A stretch of DNA of 64,000 nt from Xanthostigma xanthostigma (Eukaryota > Arthropoda > Insecta > Raphidioptera > Raphidiidae). This document shows positions 38,106-51,957 of this stretch, in pieces; the first letter of the stretch is position 1; every line of letters starts with the position of its first letter. The notes under the pieces were generated by a model. That model was not told the origin of the DNA. It saw only the letters and a program-made list of their open reading frames with translations, and made no database searches. The stretch covers positions 31,900,001 through 31,964,000 of the forward strand of contig OY754466.1 in assembly GCA_963575645.1 (NCBI GenBank). Reading direction: 5' to 3'. Position numbers and translations under genes: made by a program.

Positions 38106-39228
38106 TACCTTCATGAAATAAAGCAATTTTGCCTATAAGGACTCATTTGCCCCTAATAGTCATAAAGCATGTAAAAACTGCTTGTATGCGTTAAAATGAT
38201 AGTATTTATGCAGTTTGCATTTACTTATGAAAGAATGATCCAAACCTAAATGTTATAGTGTAAATAGACTAACCCTCATGAAATAAAGCAATTTTGCCTA
38301 TAAGGACTCATTTGCACCTAATTGTCATTAAGCTTGAAAAAACTGCTTGTATGCGTTAAAATAATGGTTAATATGCAGTTTGCATTTTCTTATGAGAGAA
38401 TGATCCAAACCTGAATGTTATAGTGTAAATAGACTTACCTTGATGAAATAAAGCAATTTTGCCTATAAGGACTCATTTGCCCCTTATTGTCATAAAGCAT
38501 GTAAAAACTGCTTGTATGCGTTAAAATAATGGTAAATATGCAAATTGCATTTTCTTATGAAAAAATGATCCAAACCTGAATGTTATAGTGTAAATAGACT
38601 TACCTTTGTAGAATAAAGCAATTTTGCCTATAAGGACTCATTTGCACGCAATTGTCGTGAAGCATGTAAAAACTGCTTCTCTGCGTTAAAATAATGGTGA
38701 ATATGCAGTTTGCATTTTCTTATGAGAGAATGATCCAAACCTGAATGTTATAGTGAAAGTAGACTTACCTTTGTGAAATAAAACAATTTTGCCTTTAAGG
38801 ACTTATTTGCACCTAATTGTCTTAAACCATGTAAAAACTGCTTGTCTGCGTGAAAATAATAGTCAATATTCAGTTTGCATTTTCTTATGACAGAATAATC
38901 CAAACCTGAATGTTATAGTGTAAATAGACTTACCCTCATGAAATAAAGCAATTTTTCCTATAAGGACTCATTTGCACCTAATTGTCATAAAGCATGTAAA
39001 ACTGCTTGTATGCGTTAAAATAATGGTTAATATGCAGTTTGCATTTTCTTGTGAGAGAATGATCCAAACCTGAATGTTATAGTGTCAGTAAACTAACCTT
39101 TGTGAAATAAAGCAATTTCGCCTATAAGGACTCATTTGCACCTAATTGTCGTAAAGCATGTAAAAACTGCTTGTCTGCGTTAAAATAATGGTTAATATGC
39201 AGTTTGCATTTTCTTATGAGAGAATAAT
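37112..39228. repeat. Cassette-bearing segment copied from or with 31,172-33,287
   Basis: Offset 5,940-5,941 over about 2.1 kb, from TTTGCCTCTAATTG through GATAAAGATC, AAGCTTGAAAAAAC, GCAAATTGC, GTCTTAAACC, CAATTTTTCC and GTGTCAGTAAAC (33,140/39,081). Copies differ at scattered single sites, such as GACAGAATAATCC near 38,889. A GTCATAGTG change near 39,241 lies just past the match. Confidence 0.85.
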
Positions 39229-40915
39229 CCAAACCTGAATGTCATAGTGTAAATAGACTAAGCTTCATGAAATAAAGCAATTTTGCCTATAAGGACCCAT
39301 TTGCCCCTAATTGTCATAAAGCATGTAAAACTGCTTGTATGCGTTAAAATAATAGTTAATATGCAGTTTGCATTTTCTTATGAGAGAATGATCCAAACCT
39401 AAATGTTATAGTTTAAGTAAACTTACCTTTGTAAAATAAAGCAATTTTGCCTATAAGGACTCATTTGCACCTAATTGTCGTAAAGCATGTAAAAACTGCT
39501 TGTCTGCGTTTAAATAATGGTTAATATGCAGTTTGCATTTTCTTATGAGAGACAGATCCAAACCTGAATGTTTTAGTGTAAATAGACTTACCTTCATAAA
39601 ATAAAGCAATTTTGCCTATAAGGACCCATTTGCCCCTAATTGTCATAAAGCATGTAAAAACTGCTTGTATGCGTTAAAATGATAGTATTTATGCAGTTTG
39701 CATTTTCTTATGAAAGAATGATCCAAACCTAAATGTTATAGTGTAAATAGACTAACCCTCATGAAATAAAGCAATGTTGCCTATAAGGACTCATTTGCAC
39801 CTAATTGTCATTAAGCTTGAAAAAACTGCTTGTATGCGTTAAAATAATGGTTAATATGCAGTTTGCATTTTCTTATGAGAGAATGATCCAAACCTGAATG
39901 TTATAGTGTAAATAGACTTACCCTCATGAAATAAAGCAATTTTTCCTATAAGGACTTATTTGCACCTAATTGTCATAAAGCATGTAAAACTGCTTGTATG
40001 CGTTAAAATAATGGTTAATATGCAGATTGCATTTTCTTGTGAGAGAATGATCCAAACCTGAATGTTATAGTGTCAGTAAACTAACCTTTGTGAAATAAAG
40101 CAATTTCGCCTATAAGGACTCATTTGCACCTAATTGTCGTAAAGCATGTAAAAACTGCTTGTCTGCGTTAAAATAATGGTTAATATGCAGTTTGCATTTT
40201 CTTATGAGAGAATAATCCAAACCTGAATGTTATAGTGTAAATAGACTAACCTTCATGAAATAAAGCAATTTTGCCTATAAGGAACCATTTGCCCCTAATT
40301 GTCATAAAGCATGTAAAACTGCTTGTATGCGTTAAAATAATAGTTAATATGCAGTTTGCATTTTCTTATGAGAGAATGATCCAAACCTGAATGTTATAGT
40401 TTAAGTAAACTTACCTTTGTAAAATAAAGCAATTTTGCCTATAAGGACTCATTTGCACCTAATTGTCGTAAAGCATGTAAAAACTGCTTGTCTGCGTTTA
40501 AATAATGGTTAATATGCAGTTTGCATTTTCTTATGAGAGACAGATCCAAACCTGAATGTTTTAGTGTAAATAGACTTACCTTCATAAAATAAAGCAATTT
40601 TGCCTATAAGGACCCATTTGCCCCTAATTGTCATAAAGCATGTAAAAACTGCTTGTATGCGTTAAAATGATAGTATTTATGCAGTTTGCATTTTCTTATG
40701 AAAGAATGATCCAAACCTAAATGTTATAGTGTAAATAGACTAACCCTCATGAAATAAAGCAATTTTGCCTATAAGGACTCATTTGCACCTAATTGTCATT
40801 AAGCTTGAAAAAACTGCTTGTATGCGTTAAAATAATGGTTAATATGCAGTTTGCATTTTCTTATGAGAGAATGATCCAAACCTGAATGTTATAGTGTAAA
40901 TAGACTTACCCTCAT
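39080..40915. repeat. Six-monomer tandem duplication (988 bp)
   Basis: GTGTCAGTAAAC occurs at 39,081 and 40,069 and GACAGATCC at 39,551 and 40,539, both 988 bases apart. Copy one carries private CTAAGCTTC (near 39,259), GCAATGTTGCC (39,771) and CCTAAATG; copy two has GGAACCATTTG (40,280). The copies end where CAATTTTTCC (39,940) meets CAATTTTGCC (40,927). Confidence 0.85.
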
Positions 40916-43900
40916 GAAATAAAGCAATTTTGCCTATAAGGACTCATTTGCACCTAATTGTCATAAAGCATGTAAAAACTGCTTGTATGCGTTAAAATGA
41001 TAGTAAATATGCAGTTTGCATTTTCTTATGAGAGAATGATCCAAACCTAAATGTTATAGTGTAAATAGACTTACCTTAATGAAATAAAGCAATTTTGCCT
41101 ATAAGGACTCATTTGCACGCAATTGTCGTGAAGCATGTAAAAACTGCTTCTCTGCGTTAAAATAATGGTTAATATGCAGTTTGCATTTTCTTATGAGAGA
41201 ATGATCTAAACCTGAATGTTATAGTGAAAGTAGACTTACCTTTGTGAAATAAAACAATTTTGCCTTTAAGGACTTATTTGCACCTAATTGTCGTAAACCA
41301 TGTAAAAACTGCTTGTCTGCGTGAAAATGATAGTCAATATTCAGTTTGCATTTTCTTATGAGAGAATGATCCAAACCTGAATGTTATAGTGTAAATAGAC
41401 TTACCCTCATGAAATAAAGCAATTTTGCCTATAAGGACTCATTTGCACCTAATTGTCATAAAGCATGTAAAAACTGCTTGTATGCGTTAAAATAATAGTT
41501 AATATGCAGTTTGCATTTTCTTGTGAGAGAATGATCCAAACCTGAATGTTATAGTGTAAGTAAACTTACCTTTGTGAAATAAAGCAATTTCGCTTATAAG
41601 GACTCATTTACACCTAATTGTCGTAAAGCATGTAAAAACAGCTTGTCAGCGTTAAAAAAATGGTTAATATGCAGTTTGCATTTTCTTACGAGAGAATCAT
41701 CCAAACCTGAATGTTATAGTGTAAATAGACTTACCTTCATGAAATAAAGCAATTTTGCCTATAAGGACTCGTTTGCCCCTAATAGTCATAAAGCATGTAA
41801 AAACTGCTTGTATGCGTTAAAATGATAGTAAATATGCAGTTTGCATTTTCTTATGAAAGAATGATCCGAACCTAAATGTTATAGTGTAAATAGACTAACC
41901 CTCATGAAATAAAGCAATTTTGCCTATAAGGACTCATTTGCACCTAATTGTCATAAAACTTGTAAAAACTGCTTGTATGCGTTAAAATAATGGTTAATAT
42001 GCAGTTTGCATTTTCTTATGAGAGAATGATCCAAACCTGAATGTTATAGTGTAAATAGACTTACCCTCATGAAATAAAGCACTTTTGCCTATAAGGACTA
42101 ATTTGCACCTAATTGTCGTAAAGCATGTAAAAACTGCTTGTCAGCGGCAAAATAATGGTTAATATGCAGTTTGCATTTTCTTATGAGAGAATGATCCAAA
42201 CCTGAATGTTATAGTGTAAATAGACTTACCCTTAATGAAAAAAGCAATTTTGCCTATAAGGACTCATTTGCCCCTAATTGTCATAAAGCATGTAAAAACT
42301 GCTTGAATGCGTTAAAATAATGGTTAATATGCAGTTTGCATTTTCTTATGAGAGAATGATCCAAACCTGAATGATATAGTGTAAATAGACTTACCCTCAT
42401 GAAATAAAGCACTTTTGCCTATAAGGACTCATTTGCACCTAATTGTCGTAAAGCATGTAAAAACTGCTTGTCAGCGGCAAAATAATGGTTAATATGCAGT
42501 TTGCATTTTCTTATGAGAGAATGATCCAAACCTGAATGTTATAGTGTAAATAGACTTACCCTCATGAAATAAAGCAATTTTGCCTATAAGGACTCATTTG
42601 CACCTAATTGTCATAAAGCATATAAAAACTGCTTGTATGCGTTAAAATAATAGTTAATATGCAGTTTGCATTTTCTTGTGAGAGAATGATCCAAACCTGA
42701 ATGTTATAGTGTAAGTAAACTTACCTTTGTGAAATAAAGCAATTTCGCTTATAAGGACTCATTTACACCTAATTGTCGTAAAGCATGTAAAAACAGCTTG
42801 TCAGCGTTAAAAAAATGGTTAATATGCAGTTTGCATTTTCTTACGAGAGAATGATCCAAACCTGAATGTTATAGTGTAAATAGACTTACCTTCATGAAAT
42901 AAAGCAATTTTGCCTATAAGGACTCGTTTGCCCCTAATAGTCATAAAGCATGTAAAAACTGCTTGTATGCGTTAAAATAATGGTAAATATGCAAATTGCA
43001 TTTTCTTATGAAAAAATGATCCAAACCTGAATGTTATAGTGTTAATAGACTTACCTTTGTAGAATAAAGCAATTTTGCCTATAAGGACTCATTTGCACGC
43101 AATTGTCGTGAAGCATGTAAAAACTGCTTCTCTGCGTTAAAATAATGGTTAATATTCAGTTTGCATTTTCTTATGAGAGAATGATCCAAACCTGAATGTT
43201 ATAGTGAAAGTAGACTTACCTTTGTGAAATAAAACAATTTTGCCTTTAAGGACTTATTTGCACCTAATTGTTTTAAACCATGTAAAAACTGCTTGTCTGC
43301 GTGAAAATAATAGTCAATATTCAGTTTGCATTTTCTTATGAGAGAATAATCCAAACCTGAATGTTATAGTGTAAATAGACTTACCCTCATGAAATAAAGC
43401 AATTTTTCCTATAAGGACTCATTTGCACCTAATTGTCATAAAGCATGTAAAACTGCTTGTATGCGTTAAAATAATGGTTAATATGCAGTTTGCATTTTCT
43501 TGTGAGAGAATGATCCAAACCTGAATGTTATAGTGTAAGTAAACTTACCTTTGTGAAATAAAGCAATTTCGCCTATAAGGACTCATTTGCACCTAATTGT
43601 CGTAAAGCATGTAAAAACTGCTTGTCTGCGTTAAAATAATGGTTAATATGCAGTTTGCATTTTCTTATGAGAGAATAATCCAAACCTGAATGTTATGGTG
43701 TAAATAGACTAACCTTCATGAAATAAAGCAATTTTGCCTATAAGGACCCATTTGCCCCTAATTGTCATAAAGCATGTAAAACTGCTCTTATGCGTTAAAA
43801 TAATAGTTAATATGCAGTTTGCATTTTCTTATGAGAGAATGATCCAAACCTGAATGTTATAGTTTAAGTAAACTTACCTTTGTAAAATAAAGCAATTTTG

Positions 43901-46515
43901 CCTATAAGGACTCATTTGCACCTAATTGTCGTTAAGCATGTAAAAACTGCTTGTCTGCGTTAAAATAATGGTTAATATGCAGTTTGCATTTTCTTATGAG
44001 AGAATGATCCAAACCTGAATGTTATAGTGTAAATAGACTTACCCTCATGAAATAAAGCAATTTTGCCTATAAAGACTTATTTGCACCTAATTGTCGTAAA
44101 GCATGTAAAAACTGCTTGTCTGCGTTTAAATAATGGTTAATATGCAGTTTGCATTTTCTTATGAGAGACAGATCCAAACCTGAATGTTTAAGTGTAAATA
44201 GACTTACCTTTATAAAATAAAGCAATTTTGCCTATAAGGACCCATTTGCCCCTAATTGTCATAAAGCATGTAAAACTGCTTGTATGCGTTAAAATAATTA
44301 ATTGTTAATATGCAGTTTGCATTTTCTTATGAGAGAATGATCCAAACCTGAATGTTATAGTGTAAATAGACTTACCCTCATGAAATAAAGCAATTTTGCC
44401 TATAAGGACCATTTGCACCTAATTGCCATAAAGCATGTAAAAACTGCTTGTATGCGTTAAAATGATAGTAAATATGCAGTTTGCATTTTCTTATGAGAGA
44501 ATGATCCAAACCTAAATGTTATAGTGTAAATAGACTTACCTTAATGAAATAAAGCAATTTTGCCTATAAGGACTCATTTGCACCTAATTGTCGTAAAGCA
44601 TGTAAAAACTGCTTGTCAGCGTTAAAATAATGGTTAATATGCAGTTTGCATTTTCTTATGAGAGAATGATCCAAACCTGAATGTTATAGTGTAAATAGAC
44701 TTACCTTCATGAAATAAAGCAATTTTGCCTATAAGGACTCATTTGCACTTAATTGTCATAAAGCATGTAAAAACTGCTTGTATGCGTTAAAATGATAGTA
44801 AATATGCAGTTTGCATTTTCTTATGAGAGAATGATCCAAACCTAAATGTTATAGTGTAAATAGACTAACCCTCATGAAATAAAGCAATTTTGCCTATAAG
44901 GACTCATTTGCACCTAATTGTCATAAAGCATGTAAAAACAGCTTCTATGCGTTAAAATAATGGTTAATATGCAGTTTGCATTTTCTTATGAGAGAATGAT
45001 CCAAACCTGAATGTTATAGTGTAAATAGACTTACCTTCATAAAATAAAGCAATTTTGCCTATAAGGACTTATTTGCCTCTAATTGTCATAAAGCATGTAA
45101 AAACTGCTTGTATGCGTTAAAATAATGGTTAATAAGCAGTTTGCATTTTCTTATGAGAGAATAAATTAACCCGGAATGTTATAGTGTAAATAGACTTTAC
45201 CTTTGTAAAAAAAAGCAATTTTGCCTATAAGGACTCATTTGCACGCAATTGTCGTGAAGCATGTAAAAACTGCTTGTCTGCGTGAAAATGATAGTAAATA
45301 TGCAGTTTGCATTTTCTTATGAGAGAATGATCCAAACCTGAATGTTATAGTGTAGATAGACTTACCCTCATGAAATAAAGCAATTTTGCTTATAAAGACT
45401 CATTTGCACCTAATTGTCGTAAAGCATGTAAAAACTGCTTGTCTGCGTTTAAATAATGGTTAATATGCAGTTTGCATTTTCTTATGAGATAAAGATCTAA
45501 ACCTGAATGTTATAGTGTAAATAGACTTACCTTTCATGAAATAAAGCGATTTTGCCTATAAGGACTCATTTGCACCTAATTGTCATTAAGCATGTAAAAA
45601 CTGCTTGTATGCGTTAAAATAATGGTCAATATGCAGTTTGCATTTTCTTATGAGAGAATGATCCAAACCTGAATGTTATAATGTAAATAGACTTACCTTT
45701 GTAAAATAAAGCAATTTTGCCTATAAAGACTCATTTGCACGCAATTGTCGTGAAGCATGTAAAAACTGCTTGTCTGCGTTAAAATAATGGTTAATATGCA
45801 GTTTACATTTTCTTATGAGAGAATGATCTAAACCTGAATGTTATAGTGTAAATAGACTTACCTTCATAAAATAAAGCAATTTTGCCTATAAAGACTCATT
45901 TGCTTCTAATTGTCATAAAGCATGTAAAAATTGCTTGTCAGCGTTAAAAAAAATGGTTAATATGCAGTTTGCATTTTCTTATGAGAGAATGATCCAAACC
46001 TGAATGTTATAGTGTAAATAGACTTACCTTCATGAAATAAAGCAATTTTGCCTATAAGGACTCATTTGCCCCTAATAGTCATAAAGCATGTAAAAACTGC
46101 TTGTATGCGTTAAAATGATAGTATTTATGCAGTTTGCATTTTCTTATGAAAGAATGATCCAAACCTAAATGTAATAGTGTAAATAGACTAACCCTCATGA
46201 AATAAAGCAATTTTGCCTATAAGGACTCATTTGCACCTAATTGTCATTAAGCTTGAAAAAACTGCTTGTATGCGTTAAAATAATGGTTAATATGCAGTTT
46301 GCATTTTCTTATGAGAGAATGATCCAAACCTGAATGTTATAGTGTAAATAGACTTACTTTGATGAAATAAAGCAATTTTGCCTATAAGGACTCATTTGCC
46401 CCTTATTGTCATAAAGCATGTAAAAACTGCTTGTATGCGTTAAAATAATGGTAAATATGCAAATTGCATTTTCTTATGAAAAAATGATCCAAAACTGAAT
46501 GTTATAGTGTAAATA
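40775..46515. repeat. Long segment, recurs at 58,930-64,000
   Basis: About 35 monomers that reappear 18,155 bases to the right in the same order. Markers are GATCCGAACC (41,863/60,018), TAATTGTTTTAAACC (43,265/61,423) and AAGGACCATTTG (44,404/62,558). Inside are a seven-monomer duplication (GTGTAAGTAAAC at 41,554/42,709, offset 1,155) and a two-monomer duplication of the GCACTTTTGCC/AGCGGCAAAATAATGG monomer (42,079/42,409). A four-base insertion (AATTAATTG) at about 44,299 is private to this copy. Confidence 0.9.
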
Positions 46516-47176
46516 GACTTACCCTCATGAAATAAAGCAATTTTTCCTATAAGGACTCATTTGCACCTAATTGTCATAAAGCATGTAAAACTGCTTGTAT
46601 GCGTTGAAATAATGGTTAATATGCAGTTTGCATTTTCTTGTGAGAGAATGATCCAAACCTGAATGTTATAGTGTCAGTAAACTAACCTTTGTGAAATAAA
46701 GCAATTTCGCCTATAAGGACTCATTTGCACCTAATTGTCGTAAAGCATGTAAAAACTGCTTGTCTGCGTTAAAATAATGGTTAATATGCAGTTTGCATTT
46801 TCTTATGAGAGAATAATCCAAACCTGAATGTTATAGTGTAAATAGACTAACCTTCATGAAATAAAGCAATTTTGCCTATAAGGACCCATTTGCCCCTAAT
46901 TGTCATAAAGCATGTAAAACTGCTTGGATGCGTTAAAATAATAGTTAATATGCAGTTTGCATTTTCTTATGAGAGAATGATCCAAACCTGAATGTTATAG
47001 TTTAAGTAAACTTACCTTTGTAAAATAAAGCAATTTTGCCTATAAGGACTCATTTGCACCTAATTGTCGTTAAGCATGTAAAAACTGCTTGTCTGCGTTA
47101 AAATAATGGTTAATATGCAGTTTGCATTTTCTTATGAGAGAATGATCCAAACCTGAATGTTAAAGTGTAAATAGAC

Positions 47177-49148
47177 TTACCCTCATGAAATAAAGCAATT
47201 TTGCCTATAAAGACTTATTTGCACCTAATTGTCGTAAAGCATGTAAAAACTGCTTGTCTGCGTTTAAATAATGGTTAATATGCAGTTTGCATTTTCTTAT
47301 GAGAGACAGATCCAAACCTGAATGTTTTAGTGTAAATAGACTTACCTTCATAAAATAAAGCAATTTTGCCTATAAGGACCCATTTGCCCCTAATTGTCAT
47401 AAAGCATGAAAAACTGCTTGTATGCGTTAAAATAATGGTTAATATGCAGTTTGCATTTTCTTATGAGAGAATGATCCAAACCTGAATGTTATAGTGTAAA
47501 TAGACTTACCCTCATGAAATAAAGCAATTTTGCCTATAAGGACCCATTTGCACCTAATTGTCATAAAGCATGTAAAAACTGCTTGTATGCGTTAAAATGA
47601 TAGTAAATATGCAGTTTGCATTTTCTTATGAGAGAATGATCCAAACCTAAATGTTATAGTGTAAATAGACTTACCTTAATGAAATAAAGCAATTTTGCCT
47701 ATAAGGACTCATTTGCACGCAATTGTCGTGAAGCATGTAAAAACTGCTTCTCTGCGTTAAAATAATGGTTAATATGCAGTTTGCATTTTCTTATGAGAGA
47801 ATGATCTAAACCTGAATGTTATAGTGAAAGTAGACTTACCTTTGTGAAATAAAACAATTTTGCCTATAAAGACTCATTTGCACCTAATTGTCGTAAAGCA
47901 TGTAAAAACTGCTTGTCTGCGTTTAAATAATGGTATATATGCAGTTTGCATTTTCTTATGAGAGAAAGATCCAAACCTGAATGTTATAGTGTAAATAGAC
48001 TTACCCTTCATGAAATAAAGCAATTTTGCCTATAAGGACTCATTTGCCCCTAATTGTCATAAAGCATGTATTAACTGCTTGTCTGCGTTTAAATAATGGC
48101 TAATATGCAGTTTGCATTTTCTTATGAGAGAAAGATCCAGACCTGAATGTTATAGTGTAAATAGACTTACCCTTAATGAAATAAAGCAATTTTGCCTATA
48201 AGGACTCATTTGCACCTAATTGTCGTAAAGCATGTATTAACTGCTTGTCTGCGTTTAAATAATGGCTAATATGCAGGTTGCATTTTCTTATGAGAGAAAG
48301 ATCCAGACCTGAATGTTATAGTGTAAGTAGACTTACCCTCATGAAATAAAGCAATTTTGCCTATAAGGACTCATTTGCAGCTAATTGTCATAAAGCATGT
48401 AAAAACTGCATGTATGCGTTAAAATATTGGTTAATATGCAGTTTGCATTTTCTTATGAGAGAATGATCCAAACCTGAATGTTATAGTGTAAATAGACTTA
48501 CCCTCATGAAATAAAGCAATTTTGCCTATAAAGACTCATTTGCACCTAATTGTCGTAAAGCATGTATTAACTGCTTGTCTGCGTTTAAATAATGGCTAAT
48601 ATGCAGTTTGCATTTTCTTATGAGAGAAAGATCCAGACCTGAATGTTATAGTGTAAATAGACTTACCCTTAATGAAATAAAGCAATTTTGCCTATAAGGA
48701 CTCATTTGCCCCTAATTGTCATAAAGCATGTAAAAACTGCTTGAATGCGTTAAAATAATGGTTAATATGCAGTTTGCATTTTCTTATGAGAGAATGATCC
48801 AAACCTGAATGATATAGTGTAAATAGACTTACCTTTGTAAAATAAAGCAATTTAGCCTATAAGGACTCATTTACACGCAATTGTCGTGAAGCATGTAAAA
48901 ACTGCTTGTCTGCGTTAAAATAATGGTTAATATGCAGTTTGCTATTTCTTATGAGAGAATAATCCAAACCTGAATGTTATAGTGTAAATAGACTAACCTT
49001 CATGAAATAAAGCAATTTTGCCTATAAGGACTCATTAACCCCTAATTGTCATAAAGCATGTAAAAACTGCTTGTATGCGTTAAAATAATGGTTAATAGGC
49101 AGTTTGCATTTTCTTATGAGAGAATGATCCAAACCTGAATGTTATAGT
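47177..49148. repeat. Twelve-monomer segment, recurs at 56,913-58,885
   Basis: Offset 9,736-9,737. It begins with the CCCTCATG/TATAAAGAC/GACAGATCC monomer and ends with the CATTAACCCC monomer. From 47,835 it also matches 50,644-51,957. It includes the GTATTAACTGC monomers (near 48,067, 48,234 and 48,562), the GAGAAAGATCCAGACC variant and TTTGCTATTTC (48,940), none of which occur together in the left 40 kb. GCAGGTTGC (48,274) is shared with 51,083 but not with 57,9xx. Confidence 0.85.
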
Positions 49149-50643
49149 GTAAATAGACTTACCCTCATGAAATAAAGCAATTTTGCCTATAAGGACTCAT
49201 TTGCAGCTAATTGTCATAAAGCATGTAAAAACTGCATGTATGCGTTAAAATATTGGTTAATATGCAGTTTGAATTTTCTTATGAGAGAATGATCTAAACC
49301 TGAATGTTATAGTGAAAGTAGACTTACCTTTGTGAAATAAAACAATTTTGCCTTTAAGAACTTATTTGCACCTAATTGTCGTAAACCATGTAAAAACTGC
49401 TTGTCTGCGTGAAAATGATAGTCAATATTCAGTTTGCATTTTCTTATGAGAGAATGATCCAAACCTGAATGTTATAGTGTAAATAGACTTACCCTCATAA
49501 AATAAAGCAATTTTGCCTATAAGGACTCATTTGCACCTAATTGTCATAAAGCATGTAAAGACTGCTTGTATGCGTTAAAATAATAGTTAATATGCAGTTT
49601 GCATTTTCTTGTGAGAGAATGATCCAAACCTGAATGTTATAGTGTAAGTAAACTTACCTTTGTGAAATAAAGCAATTTCGCTTATAAGGACTCATTTACA
49701 CCTAATTGTCGTAAAGCATGTAAAAACAGCTTGTCAGCGTTAAAAAAATGGTTAATATGCAGTTTGCATTTTCTTACGAGAGAATGATCCAAACCTGAAT
49801 GTTATAGTGTAAATAGACTTACCTTCATGAAATAAAGCAATTTTGCCTATAAGGACTCGTTTGCCCCTAATAGTCATAAAGCATGTAAAAACTGCTTGTA
49901 TGCGTTAAAATGATAGTAAATATGCAGTTTGCATTTTCTTATGAAAGAATGATCCAAACCTAAATGTTATAGTGTAAATAGACTAACCCTCATGAAATTA
50001 AGCAATTTTGCCTATAAGGACTCATTTGCACCTAATTGTCATAAAGCTTGTAAAAACTGCTTGTATGCGTTAAAATATTGGTTAATATGCAGTTTGCATT
50101 TTCTTATGAGAGAATGATCCAAACCTAAATGTTATAGTGTAAGTAGACTTACCCTCATGAAATAAAGCAATTTTGCCTATAAAGACTCATTTGCACCTAA
50201 TTGTCGTAAAGCATGTAAAAACTGCTTGTCTGCGTTTAAATAATGGTATATATGCAGTTTGCATTTTCTTATGAGAGAAAGATCCAAACCTGAATGTTAT
50301 AGTGTAAATAGACTTACCCTTCATGAAATAAAGCAATTTTGCCTATAAGGACTCATGTGCCCCTAATTGTCATAAAGCATGTAAAAACTGCTTGTATGCG
50401 TTAAAATAATGGTTAATAGGCAGTTTGCATTTTCTTATGAGAGAATGATCCAAACCTGAATGTTATAGTGAAAATAGACTAACCCTCATGAAATAAAGCA
50501 ATTTTGTTTATGAGGACTCATTTGCACCTAATTGTCGTAAGGCATGTAAAAACTGCTTGTCTGCGTTAAAATAATGGTTAATATGCAGTTTGCATTTTCT
50601 TATGAGAGAATGATCCAAACCTGAATGTTATAGTGAAAGTAGA
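47835..50643. repeat. 17-monomer unit (2,809 bp), copy 1
   Basis: The unit opens with a composite monomer whose left part is the AAAACAATTTTG type and whose right part is the TATAAAGACTC type. The same composite opens the next unit at 50,644. GCAGGTTGC and TTTGCTATTTC recur at a 2,809-base offset. The unit also holds the left half of the 49,420/52,393 duplication and a GTTTATGAGGAC monomer near 50,498. Confidence 0.85.
49420..50633. repeat. Segment duplicated at 52,393-53,606
   Basis: GTCAATATTCAG (49,421/52,394) and TAAGGCATG (50,538/53,511) share an offset of 2,973. Other shared markers are GTAAAGACTGC, AAATTAAGC, ATATTGGTTAAT, CTCATGTGCCCC, TTAATAGGCAG and GTTTATGAGG. The right copy begins inside a monomer: GCGTTAAAATAATG runs into GTCAATATTCAG, a join not present in the left copy. 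Confidence 0.85.
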
Positions 50644-51957
50644 CTTACCTTTGTGAAATAAAACAATTTTGCCTATAAAGACTCATTTGCACCTAATTGT
50701 CGTAAAGCATGTAAAAACTGCTTGTCTGCGTTTAAATAATGGTATATATGCAGTTTGCATTTTCTTATGAGAGAAAGATCCAAACCTGAATGTTATAGTG
50801 TAAATAGACTTACCCTTCATGAAATAAAGCAATTTTGCCTATAAGGACTCATTTGCCCCTAATTGTCATAAAGCATGTATTAACTGCTTGTCTGCGTTTA
50901 AATAATGGCTAATATGCAGTTTGCATTTTCTTATGAGAGAAAGATCCAGACCTGAATGTTATAGTGTAAATAGACTTACCCTTAATGAAATAAAGCAATT
51001 TTGCCTATAAGGACTCATTTGCACCTAATTGTCGTAAAGCATGTATTAACTGCTTGTCTGCGTTTAAATAATGGCTAATATGCAGGTTGCATTTTCTTAT
51101 GAGAGAAAGATCCAGACCTGAATGTTATAGTGTAAATAGACTTACCCTCATGAAATAAAGCAATTTTGCCTATAAGGACTCATTTGCAGCTAATTGTCAT
51201 AAAGCATGTAAAAACTGCATGTATGCGTTAAAATATTGGTTAATATGCAGTTTGCATTTTCTTATGAGAGAATGATCCAAACCTGAATGTTATAGTGTAA
51301 ATAGACTTACCCTCATGAAATAAAGCAATTTTGCCTATAAAGACTCATTTGCACCTAATTGTCGTAAAGGATGTATTAACTGCTTGTCTGCGTTTAAATA
51401 ATGGCTAATATGCAGTTTGCATTTTCTTATGAGAGAAAGATCCAGACCTGAATGTTATAGTGTAAATAGACTTACCCTTAATGAAATAAAGCAATTTTGC
51501 CTATAAGGACTCATTTGCCCCTAATTGTCATAAAGCATGTAAAAACTGCTTGAATGCGTTAAAATAATGGTTAATATGCAGTTTGCATTTTCTTATGAGA
51601 GAATGATCCAAACCTAAATGATATAGTGTAAATAGACTTACCTTTGTAAAATAAAGCAATTTAGCCTATAAGGACTCATTTACACGCAATTGTCGTGAAG
51701 CATGTAAAAACTGCTTGTCTGCGTTAAAATAATGGTTAATATGCAGTTTGCTATTTCTTATGAGAGAATAATCCAAACCTGAATGTTATAGTGTAAATAG
51801 ACTAACCTTCATGAAATAAAGCAATTTTGCCTATAAGGACTCATTAACCCCTTATTGTCATAAAGCATGTAAAAACTGCTTGTATGCGTTAAAATAATGG
51901 TTAATATGCAGTTTGCATTTTCTTATGAGAGAATGATCCAAACCTGAATGTTATAGT
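50644..51957. repeat. 17-monomer unit, copy 2 (eight monomers)
   Basis: Matches 47,835-49,148 at an offset of 2,809, including the composite first monomer, three GTATTAACTGC monomers and TTTGCTATTTC. Private changes are AAAGGATGTATT (51,367), CCTAAATGATATAG and CCCCTTATTG in the CATTAACC monomer. It ends where GTGTAAATAG becomes GTTTAAGTAAAC. Confidence 0.85.
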
